DNA of 64,000 nucleotides from Corynebacterium sp. 21KM1197 (GCF_033783015.1 NZ_CP123907.1:1302001-1366000), one strand, 5' to 3'; positions 8,602 through 18,785 are shown, numbered from the stretch's first letter. Numbers and translations are program-made. Notes: a model not told the origin generated them from the letters alone.

Positions 8602-9008
8602 CCGATTTCAAGCTCATCACGGACGCCCAGTGGCGCGAGCGCCTGAGTGCGGAGGAATACCGCGTGCTGCGCCAGGCGGGCACGGAGGCCCCCCACGTGG
8701 GTGAATACACCTCCACCACCACGGAGGGCGTGTATTCCTGCAAGGCCTGTGGGGAGGAATTATTCCGCTCCACGGAAAAGTTCGATTCCCACTGCGGCTG
8801 GCCCTCGTTCTTCTCCCCCAAGGATTCCGATCGCGTGATCGAGCGCGAGGACCACTCGTTCGGCATGACCCGCACCGAGGTATTATGCGCCTCCTGCGGC
8901 TCCCACCTCGGCCACGTCTTTGCCGGTGAGGGATACCAGACCCCCACCGACCTGCGCTACTGCATTAACTCCATCTGCCTCACCCTGGAAGAAAAGCCGG
9001 TGGAATAG
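8598..9008 (+). CDS. msrB: Peptide methionine-R-sulfoxide reductase
   Basis: 136 residues; reduces the R epimer of methionine sulfoxide in proteins. Zinc is held by two CXXC pairs (C48/C51 and C97/C100), the catalytic cysteine is C122 in RYCINS, and C66 in SHCGWPSF is the likely resolving residue. The HSFGMTRTEV and GSHLGHVF blocks are intact. It has its own AAAGGAG ribosome site although the start overlaps the aftC stop. Confidence 0.97.
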   Translation: MTDFKLITDAQWRERLSAEEYRVLRQAGTEAPHVGEYTSTTTEGVYSCKACGEELFRSTEKFDSHCGWPSFFSPKDSDRVIEREDHSFGMTRTEVLCASCGSHLGHVFAGEGYQTPTDLRYCINSICLTLEEKPVE

Positions 9009-9016
9009 GCTCCCCC

Positions 9017-9068
9017 TGCTTGCCGACGCCGCGAGGGCGGGCGGTGCGCCAGGTGGCGTCGGCAAGCA
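9017..9068. terminator. 14-bp stem hairpin between convergent msrB and hemQ
   Basis: TGCTTGCCGACGCC at 9017-9030 is exactly complementary to 9055-9068, with a 24-base loop. It fills the space between two convergent genes and so probably terminates both, but there is no T-run. Each arm contains the recurrent word CGTCGGCAAGC (see findings). Confidence 0.65.
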
Positions 9069-9077
9069 TTCCCCTCG

Positions 9078-9779
9078 CTAGGCCAGGGCCTCCACCAGTT
9101 CCGCCGCGCTATCCACGCGCCGCCCGCTGTAGAAGGGCACCTCCTCACGCACGTGCAGGCGCGCCTCCGTGTAGCGCATCTTGTGCATGAGGTCCACGAT
9201 GCGGTCCATCGAGCCCGCCTCAAAGGCCAGCATCCACTCGTAATCGCCCAGGGCAAAGGCTGCGGTGGTGTTCGCGCGCACGTCCTTGAAGCCCGCGGCG
9301 GCGCGGCCGTGCTCGGCCAAGATACGGCGGCGATCGGCGGGATCGAGAATGTACCAGTCATAGGAGCGCACGAAGGGGTACACCGTCATCCAGCGCTCCG
9401 CCTCCTCCCCCATGATGAAGGAGGGCAGGTGGGACTTGTTGAACTCCGAGGGGCGGTGCAGGCCATTGCCGCACCACACCAGTTCGGAGACCTGCCCCAG
9501 GGTGGTCTCGCGGCGGAAGGTATTGAGTGCGGCCTGGAGATCCTCGAACTCCTCGGCGTGCCACCAGATCACAAAGTCCGCGTCCGCCTTGAACCCGGAG
9601 GCCAGGTACACGCCGCGGACGGTCACCTTCCCCTCAGTGGACAGGCGATCCAGAAATTCCTGCACCTGGGCTGCGGTCTGGGTGCGCTCGCTGCCCAGCG
9701 CGCCGGGGGCGGTGCTAAACACCGCCCACTGGGTGTACCTCTGTACTTTGTTCAGTTCCTCCAGGTCAAGTTCTGCCAT
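9078..9779 (-). CDS. hemQ: Coproheme decarboxylase, chlorite-dismutase-like
   Basis: 233 residues. Converts coproheme III to heme b using peroxide, the last step of the coproporphyrin-dependent pathway of Gram-positive bacteria. The catalytic tyrosine (Y134 in MTVYPFVRSYDWY) and the heme-ligand histidine (H157 in LAEHGRAA) match the positions known for the Corynebacterium diphtheriae enzyme to within one residue. Strong GGAAGG ribosome site. Other heme genes (hemY, hemE), which neighbour it in mycobacteria, are not adjacent here. Confidence 0.95.
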   Translation of the reverse strand: MAELDLEELNKVQRYTQWAVFSTAPGALGSERTQTAAQVQEFLDRLSTEGKVTVRGVYLASGFKADADFVIWWHAEEFEDLQAALNTFRRETTLGQVSELVWCGNGLHRPSEFNKSHLPSFIMGEEAERWMTVYPFVRSYDWYILDPADRRRILAEHGRAAAGFKDVRANTTAAFALGDYEWMLAFEAGSMDRIVDLMHKMRYTEARLHVREEVPFYSGRRVDSAAELVEALA

Positions 9780-9951
9780 GATCCTGTGGCCTTCCTTCCT
9801 GTATTCGGCCCTCTATTGCGGCTCAACGACACGTACCACCCCATCATAAGTTGTAAGAGCGAGCGCGTGGTGCCCGCCCCGTCCACGCGCTCCTCCCCGG
9901 AACGGTCCCCGCGTTTCTCCTCGGCGCGCCTCCACGGCAAGTGCCCGCGCT

Positions 9952-10680
9952 GTGTCTACCTTGGTGAGCGTGACCGATTCCGATTCCCCCTCGACGCCGC
10001 AATCGCAGCAGTCTGCGCAGCCTCGCGCGCTGCGTTCACCAGGTACCGCGAGTTCCCCCAACTCCGCGAATCCCGCCAACGCGCAGCCTGACTCCGAGGC
10101 CTGGCCCGCCGCTTTTTCCGCCGCGGTGGAATCCATGCACGCCGCACGGCTGCGCCCGGAGTTATCCCTGGGCACCATTCGTCCCCCGCAGCGCCTCGCG
10201 CCCTATAGCCACGCCATCGGGTTAGAGGTGGAACACAATAAGACCGATGTGGTTCCCCGCGACTCCGAGGGCGATGCCTTTGGTCGTCTGATTGTTCTCC
10301 ACGACCCCAAGGCCGAGGACACCTGGGAGGGCTCCATGCGGCTGGTGGCCTATATCCAGGCGGACATGGACGACGAGGTGGCCGCCGATCCCCTCCTGCC
10401 CGAGGTCGCCTGGCAGTGGCTCACCGAGGGCCTGGGGAGCCAGGACGCCCAGCACAGCAACCTGGGCGGCACCGTGACCTCCACCTCCTCCGTGCGCTAT
10501 GGGGACATCGGCGGGCCACCGCGCGCCTACCAGTTGGAATTGCGCGCCTCCTGGACGGCCAGCTCGGAGAACCTGGCCCCGCACGTGCAGGCTTTTGCCG
10601 AGGTCCTAGCCCACGTGGCCGGGCTGCCCCCGGAGGGGGTCACCGAGCTGTCTCGCTCGCGCGCCGCCGATGAGCGCTAG
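9952..10680 (+). CDS. DUF3000 family protein
   Basis: 242 residues from the GTG at 9952; other GTG codons at 9964 and 9970 are possible because the first ~45 residues are a low-complexity Ser/Pro/Gln/Ala segment. The conserved actinobacterial domain starts near WPAAFSAAVESM and contains RLAPYSHAIGLEV, GRLIVLHDP and SSVRYGDIGGPPRAYQLELRASW. Function unknown. The stop overlaps the RNase D start by 11 bases, so the two genes are co-translated, as in mycobacteria (Rv2680-Rv2681). Confidence 0.85.
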   Translation: MSTLVSVTDSDSPSTPQSQQSAQPRALRSPGTASSPNSANPANAQPDSEAWPAAFSAAVESMHAARLRPELSLGTIRPPQRLAPYSHAIGLEVEHNKTDVVPRDSEGDAFGRLIVLHDPKAEDTWEGSMRLVAYIQADMDDEVAADPLLPEVAWQWLTEGLGSQDAQHSNLGGTVTSTSSVRYGDIGGPPRAYQLELRASWTASSENLAPHVQAFAEVLAHVAGLPPEGVTELSRSRAADER

Positions 10681-11863
10681 GCCCCTGCTCGCCCCGCGCG
10701 AGGGCACCCCACCACTGCTGCGCACGCCGGAGGAATTTCGCCACGCCGCTCATGCGCTGGCGCGAGGTCGCGGCCCCTTCGCCGTGGACACCGAGCGGGC
10801 CTCCGCGTACCGCTACGACGATCGCGTTTTTCTGCTTCAGGTGCGCCGCCGGGGTGCGGGCACCTTTCTTTTTGCCCCCGAGGGGCACCGCGCGGAACTC
10901 CGCGAGGCCTTATCCCCGGTGTTAGACGGGGCGCAGTGGGTACTCCACGCCGCCCCCTCCGACCTCCCGAGCCTGCTCGCCCTGGGGCTTCGCCCGGGAT
11001 CGCTCTTTGATACCGAACTCGCCAGCCGCCTCGCCGGTTTCGAGCGGGTGAACCTGGCCTCCATGACGGAGGAACTCTGTGGTTATACCCTCGCCAAGGG
11101 ACACGGCGCGGAGGACTGGTCCACCACGCCCCTGCCCCAGGAATGGCTCGCCTACGCCGCGCTCGACGTCGAAACCCTCCTCGACCTCGCGGAGACCCTC
11201 ACCGAAATCCTCGATCAACAGGGGAAACTCTCCTGGTTGGAGCAGGATTGCGCCGCCCTCATCGCCACCACGGCACTCCCGCAGCGGCGTTGGACGGCGC
11301 TCAAGGGGCTGGGCCGCCTGCACCATCCGGCCGATCGGGCCCGCGCCCGCGCCCTGTGGCGGGCCCGCGAGGAACTCGCCAAGCGTACCGACGCCGCCCC
11401 CGGCACCCTCCTGCCGGATAAGGTGCTGCTAGCGATTGCCACCGACCCGCCTACCCATGCGGGCCACCTGTGGAAGGTCCCCGGATATTCCCGCCGCTAC
11501 GACGAGCACAACCACACCTGGATGGAGGCCCTGCGCCAGGCTCGCGCGCTCGACCCCGCCGAATATCCCCCGGCACCCGCGCCTCCCCGGATTCCCGGTC
11601 ATTCCCGCTGGGCCCAGGTGGCGCCTGCGGCGGCCGCTGTCTTGGACGAGGCCAAGGAGGCGTTCCGCCTTCACTCGGAGGAACTGGGGACCCCAATGGA
11701 AAATCTCCTGCGCCCCAAGATCATGCGCGCCGTGATCTGGGAGGCCGTGGAGGAACAGAGATTGCATGATTCCGCCGATCTCCGCGCCGCACTTGGCAAG
11801 CGTGGGGCGCGCCCCTGGCAGCAGGACCTCGCGGCTGCGGTACTGGGGCCGCTGCTGTGGTAG
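10670..11863 (+). CDS. RNase D-like 3'-5' exonuclease with HRDC domain
   Basis: 397 residues. The DEDD-type exonuclease domain shows Exo I as FAVDTERA, a central LHAAPSDLPSL and FDTELASRLAG, and Exo III as YAALDVETLLDL. An HRDC domain follows (roughly residues 215-295). These enzymes trim structured RNAs such as tRNA precursors. Overlaps DUF3000. It is the last core gene before an A+T-rich insertion. Confidence 0.92.
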   Translation: MSARPLLAPREGTPPLLRTPEEFRHAAHALARGRGPFAVDTERASAYRYDDRVFLLQVRRRGAGTFLFAPEGHRAELREALSPVLDGAQWVLHAAPSDLPSLLALGLRPGSLFDTELASRLAGFERVNLASMTEELCGYTLAKGHGAEDWSTTPLPQEWLAYAALDVETLLDLAETLTEILDQQGKLSWLEQDCAALIATTALPQRRWTALKGLGRLHHPADRARARALWRAREELAKRTDAAPGTLLPDKVLLAIATDPPTHAGHLWKVPGYSRRYDEHNHTWMEALRQARALDPAEYPPAPAPPRIPGHSRWAQVAPAAAAVLDEAKEAFRLHSEELGTPMENLLRPKIMRAVIWEAVEEQRLHDSADLRAALGKRGARPWQQDLAAAVLGPLLW

Positions 11864-12440
11864 CGGGGAGTTGCTTGGTTGTTTCTGCGTGCTCCACTTG
11901 CTTGCGCTGTCTTAACTATGCGCTATTCTGACCAACTCGGAGTTTTCTACAAAAGCGAGTTATAGCGCTCAACAATATCCGCTGAGTACACCAATACCAT
12001 ACAGACAGTGTTCTGAAGGACACCCCGATGCCTTGGCTCACTCCTGTACTGCCACTACACCTCATCCACAGATCAATTGAGGTAGAAGCATAGAGGGCCC
12101 CTAGACTCATAAACTGATGGGTATGATCGGAGCCAAGGGAGTCAAAGTGGGCTGGTGTCCCAGCGTACACATGGAGAATACTAGAAAGCCGTGTGGTGGC
12201 ACGCCGCGCATCTGCTCATATCCAGGGCCAGGCTACGCCGCTGCAAAGGAAATCTACGGGCATGCCCCCAGATCATTACTAACAAGCGTGGCGTACCCCA
12301 GCGCCTAGTAAGAACGTAGGGGAGAAATGTAGGATATTAAACAAATAATAACCGTGCGAACTCTTTGATTTTCCAAGGACTTAACCCGCCCAGCATAGGC
12401 TCTCACATCTTACACAATCCCTATCAGAAAGAAATATGAC
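11864..12440. other. A+T-richer non-coding stretch upstream of rhuM
   Basis: 577 bases with no supportable gene. Composition drops from about 65-70% G+C in the flanking genes to roughly half. Short open frames exist (for example 12117-12308 plus, 11916-12170 minus) but show no recognisable motif. The stretch ends with the presumed promoter and a weak AGAAAG ribosome site of rhuM. It looks like the non-coding or decayed part of a transferred segment. Confidence 0.6.
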
Positions 12441-13448
12441 ATGGACAAACCAGATGAAGTAATCATCTACAATACCAATGATGGCCTAGCAAAAGTTGCC
12501 CTTCAAGTAAAAAATGGGCAAGCATGGCTAACCCAAAAGCAAATGGCAAACTTGTTTTCCACAAGCCCCGCAACAATCAGCAAACACCTAAGCAACGCCT
12601 ACAATGAGGGTGAGATTTCACGCGAGGCAACTGTTTCCAAAATGGAAAAAGTACGCTCTGAGCAGGGAAGGAGCGTGACCAGGAGACTAGATCACTACAA
12701 TCTAGAGGCGATTCTCGCTGTCGGATACCGGGTCAAAGGTGAGCGCGGAATACAGTTCCGCAAGTGGGCCACCACGATCCTTAGCGAGTATCTTCACAGG
12801 GGCTTTGCCCTCGATGATCAGCGATTGAAAAACGATGGCGCTAACACCCACTTCGATGAGCTACTGGAACGTATCCGGGACATTCGAGCTTCGGAAAAGC
12901 AATTCTTCCGCAAGATCTGCGATGTCATCGCCACCTCCAGCCAAGACTACAACGGTAGTTACCCGGAAGTACAAAGATATTTCGCTAACTTGCAAAACAA
13001 GATTCATCATGCCGTCCATGGCCACACCGCAGCAGAACTGCTCCTAGAACGTGCTAACGCCGCACTCCCCTACATGGGCATGACTAACTGGAGTGGGGAG
13101 AACGGCCCACGCCACCAGGACGTTTACATAGCCAAAAACTATCTCACGGACTCCGAATTGAAGGAGGCCAACAGACTTGTCACGATGTACCTAGACTACG
13201 CCGAAGATAGAGCCTCGAAGCGACAAGGGATGATCCTCGCAGATTGGGTTCAACTTACCGATAGGTGGCTGGAGTTCAACGAACGTGAGGTGCTTGAAGG
13301 GGCTGGTAAGCGCTCAGCCCAGCAAGCAAAAAACCATGCTAAAGAACAGTGGAGGCTCTATCAACAGCGCCACGATGAAGAAGTAAACGAGGTAGACATG
13401 CAAGAGCTTGAGAACCAGGTGAAGGAATTACGCAGCAAAAGGGTATGA
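12441..13448 (+). CDS. rhuM: RhuM family protein (horizontally acquired)
   Basis: 335 residues, full length for the family. The N-terminal half has the RhuM hallmark blocks AWLTQKQMANLFSTSPATISKH (a helix-turn-helix-like segment), YNLEAILAVGYRV and GIQFRKWATTILSEYLHRGFALDDQRLK. The C-terminal half has FANLQNKIHHAVHGHTAAELLLERA, DVYIAKNYLTDSELKEANRLVTMYLDYAEDRA and a Lys/Gln/Glu-rich end. Codon use and base composition (near 50% G+C) are unlike all neighbours. It interrupts the conserved RNase D-dxs order. RhuM genes are typical of mobile and defence-rich islands; the molecular role is not known. No partner gene is present. Confidence 0.88.
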   Translation: MDKPDEVIIYNTNDGLAKVALQVKNGQAWLTQKQMANLFSTSPATISKHLSNAYNEGEISREATVSKMEKVRSEQGRSVTRRLDHYNLEAILAVGYRVKGERGIQFRKWATTILSEYLHRGFALDDQRLKNDGANTHFDELLERIRDIRASEKQFFRKICDVIATSSQDYNGSYPEVQRYFANLQNKIHHAVHGHTAAELLLERANAALPYMGMTNWSGENGPRHQDVYIAKNYLTDSELKEANRLVTMYLDYAEDRASKRQGMILADWVQLTDRWLEFNEREVLEGAGKRSAQQAKNHAKEQWRLYQQRHDEEVNEVDMQELENQVKELRSKRV

Positions 13449-13535
13449 ATGACCTAAATTTGTCCACGATACCCCGCTACCCGGGATAGAAATTGTTTCA
13501 TAGCAACCCAATGTCTACCCCAAAAAGAAGATTCC

Positions 13536-15470
13536 TTATTCCTCCTCGGTGACCGGGAACAATCCCGCCAGCCATTCCTCCGTGCTCGCAGCGATGGAGT
13601 CCGCGTCCAGGCCCACCTCGCGGAGGAGTTCACCGCGCGAGGCGTGGGCCGGGAACACATCGGGGAAGGCCAGGTGCCGCACCGGGGTATCCACCTCGGC
13701 GGCCGCAAGGACCTCGCTGATCTGCGCGCCGATTCCGCCCCGGATCACGCCGTCCTCCACGGTGACCACCAGATCATGATCCGCCGCCAGCGCAATAATC
13801 GAGCTGGGAATCGGAGAGACCCAGCGGGGATCAATCACCGTCACTCCCACCCCGGCTTCCGCCAGGTTCTCCGCCGCGGCGAGGGCTTCCCCGGCGAGCG
13901 CGCCGATGCTCACGATGAGCACGTCCACGCCCTCGTGTTCCTCGGTATCGGTGGTGTCTGCGGCGGCGTCGCTATAGCGCAGCACCTCCACCCCATCGGC
14001 CAGCGTCCCTACCGCGGGAATCGGCTCCGGTACCTCTCCCTTGGGGAAGCGCACCACCGTGGGGCCGTCCTCCACGGCCAGGGCCTCGTGGAAGAGCATT
14101 GCCAGTTGCTCCCCATCGCGCGGGGCCGCTACCGCTAGGCCCGGAACGATGGAGGCAATGGCCAGGTCCCACACGCCGTTATGGCTGGGGCCATCGGAGC
14201 CGGTTACGCCGGAGCGATCCAGCACCAGCGTGACCGGCTGGTGTAGGAGGCCCACGTCCATGAGCAACTGGTCGAAGGCGCGGTTAAGAAAGGTGGAATA
14301 TAGGGCCACCACCGGGTGCAGGCCACCCAGTGCCAGGCCTGCCGCCGAGGTCAAGGCGTGCTGCTCCGCGATGCCCACGTCAAAGAAGCGCTCCGGGTAC
14401 CTTTCTCCAAAGGGGGCCAGGCCGGTAGGGCCCGCCATCGCGGCGGTAATGGCCACGATGTCCTCACGTTGCGCGCCCGCCTTGAGCAGTTCTCGGGAAA
14501 ACACGGAGGTCCAGCTCGGCCCCTTGGCCGCCCCCACCGCCCGGCCGGTGGCCGGGTCAATCACTCCGGTGGAATGCATGAGGTCGGCCGATTCCGTGGC
14601 CGCCGGGGCGTAGCCACGCCCCTTTTCCGTGACCACGTGCACGATGATCGGCCCCTCATAATCCCTGGCGTACTCCAGGACATTGCTCAACGCCTTGAGG
14701 TTATGGCCGTTTACCGGGCCCACGTACTTCATTCCCAATTCCGGGAACATCTCCGTGGGAATCACGGAGGACTTCACACCCTCCTTAAAGGCGTGCAGCG
14801 CCTCGAAGGCACGCTCGCCCACCCAGCCCAGGGACTTTAGGGTGCTCTTGCCCTGCTCCATCACGCGGTCATAGGTGCGCATCATGCGCAGCTCCGCGAG
14901 GTTTTCCGCAAAGCCGCCGATGGTGGGTGAATAGCTGCGCCCGTTATCGTTTACCACGATCACCACGTTGCGGGTCTTATCGGCGGCGATATTATTCAGC
15001 GCCTCCCAGCACATGCCGCCGGTCATCGCGCCGTCGCCCACCACGGCTACCACGCTGCGCTGCGCCTCACTCTTAAGTTGAAAGGCCTTGGATAGACCAT
15101 CGGCGTAAGAGAGCGCCGCCGAGGCGTGCGAGGATTCCGTCCAATCGTGTTCGCTCTCCCCCCGGTCCGTGTACCCGGACAGGCCCCCCTTTTTACGCAG
15201 CGTGTCAAACTCGTTGAGGCGGCCCGTGATCATCTTGTGCACGTAGGACTGGTGCGAGGTATCAAAGATGAGGGGGTCGCGGGGGGAATCAAACACCCGG
15301 TGCAGGGCAACGGTGAGTTCCACCACTCCCAGGTTGGGGCCGAGGTGCCCACCCGTGGCGGAAACCTTGGTGACCAGGAAATCCCTCATTTCCTGGCAGA
15401 GTTGCTCTAATTGATCGGCTTCCAGCGCCTTTAGGTCTGCGGGCGACGATATTTCACGGAGAATATCCAT
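13536..15470 (-). CDS. dxs: 1-deoxy-D-xylulose-5-phosphate synthase
   Basis: 644 residues from the ATG at 15470 (AAGGAG upstream); an ATG nine codons earlier is less likely. Condenses pyruvate and glyceraldehyde-3-phosphate with thiamine diphosphate, the first step of the MEP isoprenoid pathway. Seen are the histidine region [16 protein letters not shown], the ThDP motif [16 protein letters not shown] ending VNDNGRS, the GHN in YVGPVNGHN, and the pyrimidine-domain glutamate in [17 protein letters not shown]. Monocistronic, with the rhuM insertion just beyond its 3' end. Confidence 0.97.
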   Translation of the reverse strand: MDILREISSPADLKALEADQLEQLCQEMRDFLVTKVSATGGHLGPNLGVVELTVALHRVFDSPRDPLIFDTSHQSYVHKMITGRLNEFDTLRKKGGLSGYTDRGESEHDWTESSHASAALSYADGLSKAFQLKSEAQRSVVAVVGDGAMTGGMCWEALNNIAADKTRNVVIVVNDNGRSYSPTIGGFAENLAELRMMRTYDRVMEQGKSTLKSLGWVGERAFEALHAFKEGVKSSVIPTEMFPELGMKYVGPVNGHNLKALSNVLEYARDYEGPIIVHVVTEKGRGYAPAATESADLMHSTGVIDPATGRAVGAAKGPSWTSVFSRELLKAGAQREDIVAITAAMAGPTGLAPFGERYPERFFDVGIAEQHALTSAAGLALGGLHPVVALYSTFLNRAFDQLLMDVGLLHQPVTLVLDRSGVTGSDGPSHNGVWDLAIASIVPGLAVAAPRDGEQLAMLFHEALAVEDGPTVVRFPKGEVPEPIPAVGTLADGVEVLRYSDAAADTTDTEEHEGVDVLIVSIGALAGEALAAAENLAEAGVGVTVIDPRWVSPIPSSIIALAADHDLVVTVEDGVIRGGIGAQISEVLAAAEVDTPVRHLAFPDVFPAHASRGELLREVGLDADSIAASTEEWLAGLFPVTEEE

Positions 15471-15517
15471 CAGTCTGCTCGGCTCCTTCTGCCTCACACC
15501 GGCGATTAGCGTTTGTT

Positions 15518-16762
15518 CTACTTTACCCCCGGTTGCTCCCCTGGAACGATCAGGGCCAGTACTTCACTGTGATGGGTTCCGGGGAAGGCATTGATGAGTT
15601 CCATCCTCTCCACCCGGTAACCGCTTTCCACCCAGGCACGCAGATCGCGGGCAAAGGTCGCCGGATCGCAGCCGATGTGAATGACCGCTCGCGGAGCCGC
15701 CTGAGCGATGCCGCGTACCACCTCGGCCCCGGCCCCGGTGCGCGGCGGATCGAGCACCACCGCCTGCGGGGCGGGGAGGGTGCCTAGGCATCGCTCCACT
15801 CGGGAACCACGCACCACCACGTCATAGGGTTCCAGGCATCGCTGCGCGGTAGCCGTGGCGGAGTGCGAGGCATCGACGGAATAGATCCGCGCCCGCTCCC
15901 CCAGGGCCGCCGCCAGCGGGGGCACGAACAGCCCCACGCCGCCATAGAGATCCCAGGCCACCGGGGCCTCCGAGCCACCGGGCTGGCCATCGAGAGCCTG
16001 GCTCAGCCACTGCTCGATCCTGGCGCTATACACCTCCGGGGCGCGGCGGTGGGCCTGCCAAAAGGCGGTCACCGGAAACTCGAACGTGTGCCCCGCCACG
16101 GTGTGCCGCACCTCGGGTGCTCCCTCAAGGGTCTTTTCTATGCGCTCCGTGCGTCGCCCACGGGAGGCGCGCCGCGTTTCCACCACGTGCCGCTGGCCAT
16201 CGTCGCCCATCACGGCCACCACCTCCGCTTCCGGGCGGAACTGGCGTGCTCCCTCCCCCACCAGGCCGTCGATCAGGCCCGGAACCGGCTGGGAGCAGGG
16301 TACCTCGGTGATGAGGTCGTGGGAGGCCAAGCGCCGTACCCCGGCCCGCCCCTGTGCGTCCACGCCGAGCCGGGTGCGGGTGCGCCACTGGGTTTCGGGC
16401 TCCAAGGCGGTGGTGGTGATGTCCCCCACTTGTATTCCGCCGATGCGCGAGAGTTGATCGCGCAGCACGGATTCCTTGATCTCCATTTCCGCCTGCGAGG
16501 TCAGCGGGGCGAAGTCGCAGCAGCCCGCGCCGTGCTCGGCGGCCTGGCACCGCGAGGTCCCGCGCAGCGGGGAGGCCTCCACCATGGTGTCCACGTGCCC
16601 GCGCAGGAAGGAACGCTTGGCCTTGGTAATGCGCGAGTCCACGGTATCCCCGGGGAAAGCCCCGGCCACGAACACGATGCGCCCATCGACGGTACCGATG
16701 CCTTCCCCGCCGTGTGCCATGCGGTCAATGCGCACGCGCACGGTTGATTCCTTATCGGTCAT
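15518..16762 (-). CDS. TrmA/RlmD-family SAM-dependent RNA (uracil-5-)methyltransferase
   Basis: 414 residues starting at the ATG at 16762, which overlaps the DUF3159 stop by 11 bases. An N-terminal TRAM domain ([25 protein letters not shown]) is followed by a cysteine cluster ([12 protein letters not shown]) for an iron-sulfur centre, the SAM site [19 protein letters not shown], and the nucleophile motif [12 protein letters not shown], whose cysteine attacks uracil C6. Rv2689c is the positional relative. Whether tRNA or rRNA is modified cannot be told from the sequence. Confidence 0.92.
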   Translation of the reverse strand: MTDKESTVRVRIDRMAHGGEGIGTVDGRIVFVAGAFPGDTVDSRITKAKRSFLRGHVDTMVEASPLRGTSRCQAAEHGAGCCDFAPLTSQAEMEIKESVLRDQLSRIGGIQVGDITTTALEPETQWRTRTRLGVDAQGRAGVRRLASHDLITEVPCSQPVPGLIDGLVGEGARQFRPEAEVVAVMGDDGQRHVVETRRASRGRRTERIEKTLEGAPEVRHTVAGHTFEFPVTAFWQAHRRAPEVYSARIEQWLSQALDGQPGGSEAPVAWDLYGGVGLFVPPLAAALGERARIYSVDASHSATATAQRCLEPYDVVVRGSRVERCLGTLPAPQAVVLDPPRTGAGAEVVRGIAQAAPRAVIHIGCDPATFARDLRAWVESGYRVERMELINAFPGTHHSEVLALIVPGEQPGVK

Positions 16763-17429
16763 GTTCCGGGGACTCCTTGTGATCGGGGTGAGCGGGCGGG
16801 TGTGCGGCCACGGCGGCATCGGCACGGCGAACCATGAAGATCGTCAGCACAGTAACCACCCCCGTGAGCGGCCAGCCCATGAGCATTCTGGCCACGGCCA
16901 GGTCCGTGGTGGAAAAGTCCTCATACAGCACCTTTTGCACCACGAATCGGGAAAAGAACACCACGGCCCAGCCCGCGGTAGCCAGGGCATAGGCGCGGCG
17001 GGCCTTAGCCACGGAGCGCCAGGCCATGCCCTCGCCGTTGAGGCCCTTCCACATCAGGCCCACCAGCGGCCACCGCACCACGATGGAGATAAGCGCAGCG
17101 ATACCAAATACCAATGAGGCCCAGATTCCATAGAGGAAGTACCCCTTGGCGTCCCCCATCCACCAGGCGATCGCCGCGCAGATCCCCACCCCGATGAGCC
17201 CGGAGATGGCCGGTTGCAGCGATTCCTTGCGCAGCAGGCGCCACACAAAGATAAGCAGGGCCACGCCCAGGGCCGCCAGCAGCGCCGGGGTCAGCCCCCA
17301 CAGGGCATTCACCGGCACCAGCACCAGCACCGGCAGCGTGGAGGACACCAGCCCGGTGAGCCCTCCCATCTGTTCGAGGAGGGTGGGTTCCTTCTCCGGG
17401 GCGGGGGTGGTTATCGTCTGATCTTCCAC
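16752..17429 (-). CDS. DUF3159 polytopic membrane protein
   Basis: 225 residues from a GTG at 17429. About six hydrophobic helices are visible, e.g. LPVLVLVPVNALWGL, ALLAALGVALLIFVW, ISGLIGVGICAAIAWW and GVVTVLTIFMV; the C-terminus is a short hydrophilic His/Asp/Glu-rich tail. The WMGDAKGYFLYGIW block is characteristic of the family. Function unknown. It lies in a row with DUF3710 upstream (15-base gap) and the methyltransferase downstream (overlap). Confidence 0.85.
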   Translation of the reverse strand: MEDQTITTPAPEKEPTLLEQMGGLTGLVSSTLPVLVLVPVNALWGLTPALLAALGVALLIFVWRLLRKESLQPAISGLIGVGICAAIAWWMGDAKGYFLYGIWASLVFGIAALISIVVRWPLVGLMWKGLNGEGMAWRSVAKARRAYALATAGWAVVFFSRFVVQKVLYEDFSTTDLAVARMLMGWPLTGVVTVLTIFMVRRADAAVAAHPPAHPDHKESPEHDR

Positions 17430-17444
17430 GAACGTCCAGGCCTT

Positions 17445-18209
17445 CTACTGGTTTTCCTGCTCTGCGCGCTGCTTCATGGCCTGATTGACCTGATCCACCA
17501 GTTGCTTGGGCAGCGCCACCGGCAGGGAGTTACCCGCCAGGATGGGCTGCTCGCCGCGATACACAAAGGTACGGGCGGCCAGTTCACGGCCCAGGGTGGC
17601 GAGGTCATCGGCGGCCTCCAGCGGCCCGGCGAGGGTAAAGCGCAGCATCCAGCGCGGGCCGTCCACGCCGATGAGGCGGATCACGCCCGCGGAGCCACGG
17701 GTGACCACCTCGCGGCCCCAGGGACCGTCCTCCACCTCGGGTTCGAGGCCGTCGCCACGCATCTGATCCACGATCTCCGTCACGGCCTGACGCCACTGGC
17801 TGCCGGTGCGCGGGGCGGCAAAGGCCACGGGCGTAATCCGGCCGTAGCGGGTGACCACGTGGAGCATACGGGGACCCTGCTCGCCCATTTCCACCTGCAC
17901 CTGGGATTCGCTAGGCAGCGGGAGTTTGAGGGAACCGAGGTTGAGAATACCCCCGGCGAAGTCAGAGAAATCAAAGTCCTCGATGTTCACGGAATCACCG
18001 TCAAAGGGGCCGGTATCGCCATTGATGGCGTCGTGCCAGGAGGTAGAAAGGCCCTCCTGCTCCGCGGAATCATCGTTCGGAGTGGCCTCCGTGGAGGCGG
18101 GAACGTGCTGTACCTCGGGATTGTTGCTGGACGCGGCCACGGAGTTTCCGGCCTGCTCCTCTTCCTTGGGGGTGTCCTTATCCTTCTTGCCAAACGGCCA
18201 CAGAGCCAT
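17445..18209 (-). CDS. DUF3710 family protein
   Basis: 254 residues, starting at the ATG at 18209 (MALWPFGKKD) behind AAAGGA; an in-frame ATG eight codons upstream lacks a good site. A charged, acidic N-terminal half precedes the conserved domain with GGILNLGSLKLPLPSESQV, VTRYGRITPVAFAAPRTGSQW and IRLIGVDGPRWMLRFTLAGP. Cytosolic, function unknown; conserved next to dut in mycobacteria (Rv2696c). Confidence 0.87.
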   Translation of the reverse strand: MALWPFGKKDKDTPKEEEQAGNSVAASSNNPEVQHVPASTEATPNDDSAEQEGLSTSWHDAINGDTGPFDGDSVNIEDFDFSDFAGGILNLGSLKLPLPSESQVQVEMGEQGPRMLHVVTRYGRITPVAFAAPRTGSQWRQAVTEIVDQMRGDGLEPEVEDGPWGREVVTRGSAGVIRLIGVDGPRWMLRFTLAGPLEAADDLATLGRELAARTFVYRGEQPILAGNSLPVALPKQLVDQVNQAMKQRAEQENQ

Positions 18210-18338
18210 GTGGGGGTCACGTCCTTTCTTCACGGTTTTTACAGAGGCGATCTCGGGAGATCGGAAAATCAGGGATATCGCTTTTTCAGTCCCAGGATAG
18301 CGATACCGGCAGCGTGGGGCGCTATGGGGAGAGCATTT

Positions 18339-18785
18339 TTATTGAATACCCGTGGAACCGTACCCGCCCGCCCCACGATCCGTCTCGTCCAGGTCCGTTA
18401 CTTCCTGGAACTCCGGCAACTCCACGCGCTGTACTAGAAGTTGCGCGATCCTGGTTCCGCGCTGAATATGGATCGTCTCGCGCGGGTCGAGATTAATCAG
18501 GCACACCTTGACCTCGCCGCGATAGGCGGCGTCGATAGTCCCCGGGGCATTAACTATGCTCAGGCCCTGTTTTGCCGCCAACCCGGAACGCGGGTGCACC
18601 AGGCCAACGGTGCCGTGCGGCAGCGCCAGCGCGATACCCGTGCCCACGGTGGCACGCTCCCCCGGAGCCAAGTCCACGGACTCCGCGGCGTAGAGATCCG
18701 CACCGGCATCGCTGGGAAAGGCCCGCGCGGGCAGCGGAAGTTCCGGGTCAAGGCGTTTGACTTTAATCGCTTCAATCGGATTCAC
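18339..18785 (-). CDS. dut: Deoxyuridine 5'-triphosphate nucleotidohydrolase
   Basis: 148 residues from a GTG start. Homotrimeric dUTPase hydrolysing dUTP to dUMP, keeping uracil out of DNA and feeding dTMP synthesis. The five family motifs are visible: SDAGADLYA (1), [28 protein letters not shown] (2 and 3, with the catalytic aspartate), RIAQLLV (4) and the C-terminal arm [11 protein letters not shown] (5). Diverges from DUF3093. Confidence 0.97.
   Translation of the reverse strand: MNPIEAIKVKRLDPELPLPARAFPSDAGADLYAAESVDLAPGERATVGTGIALALPHGTVGLVHPRSGLAAKQGLSIVNAPGTIDAAYRGEVKVCLINLDPRETIHIQRGTRIAQLLVQRVELPEFQEVTDLDETDRGAGGYGSTGIQ

Noticed and set aside
11916..12170. Minus-strand 84-codon frame as a transposase remnant
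   Set aside because: All three frames were read by eye and none gave an integrase or transposase motif.
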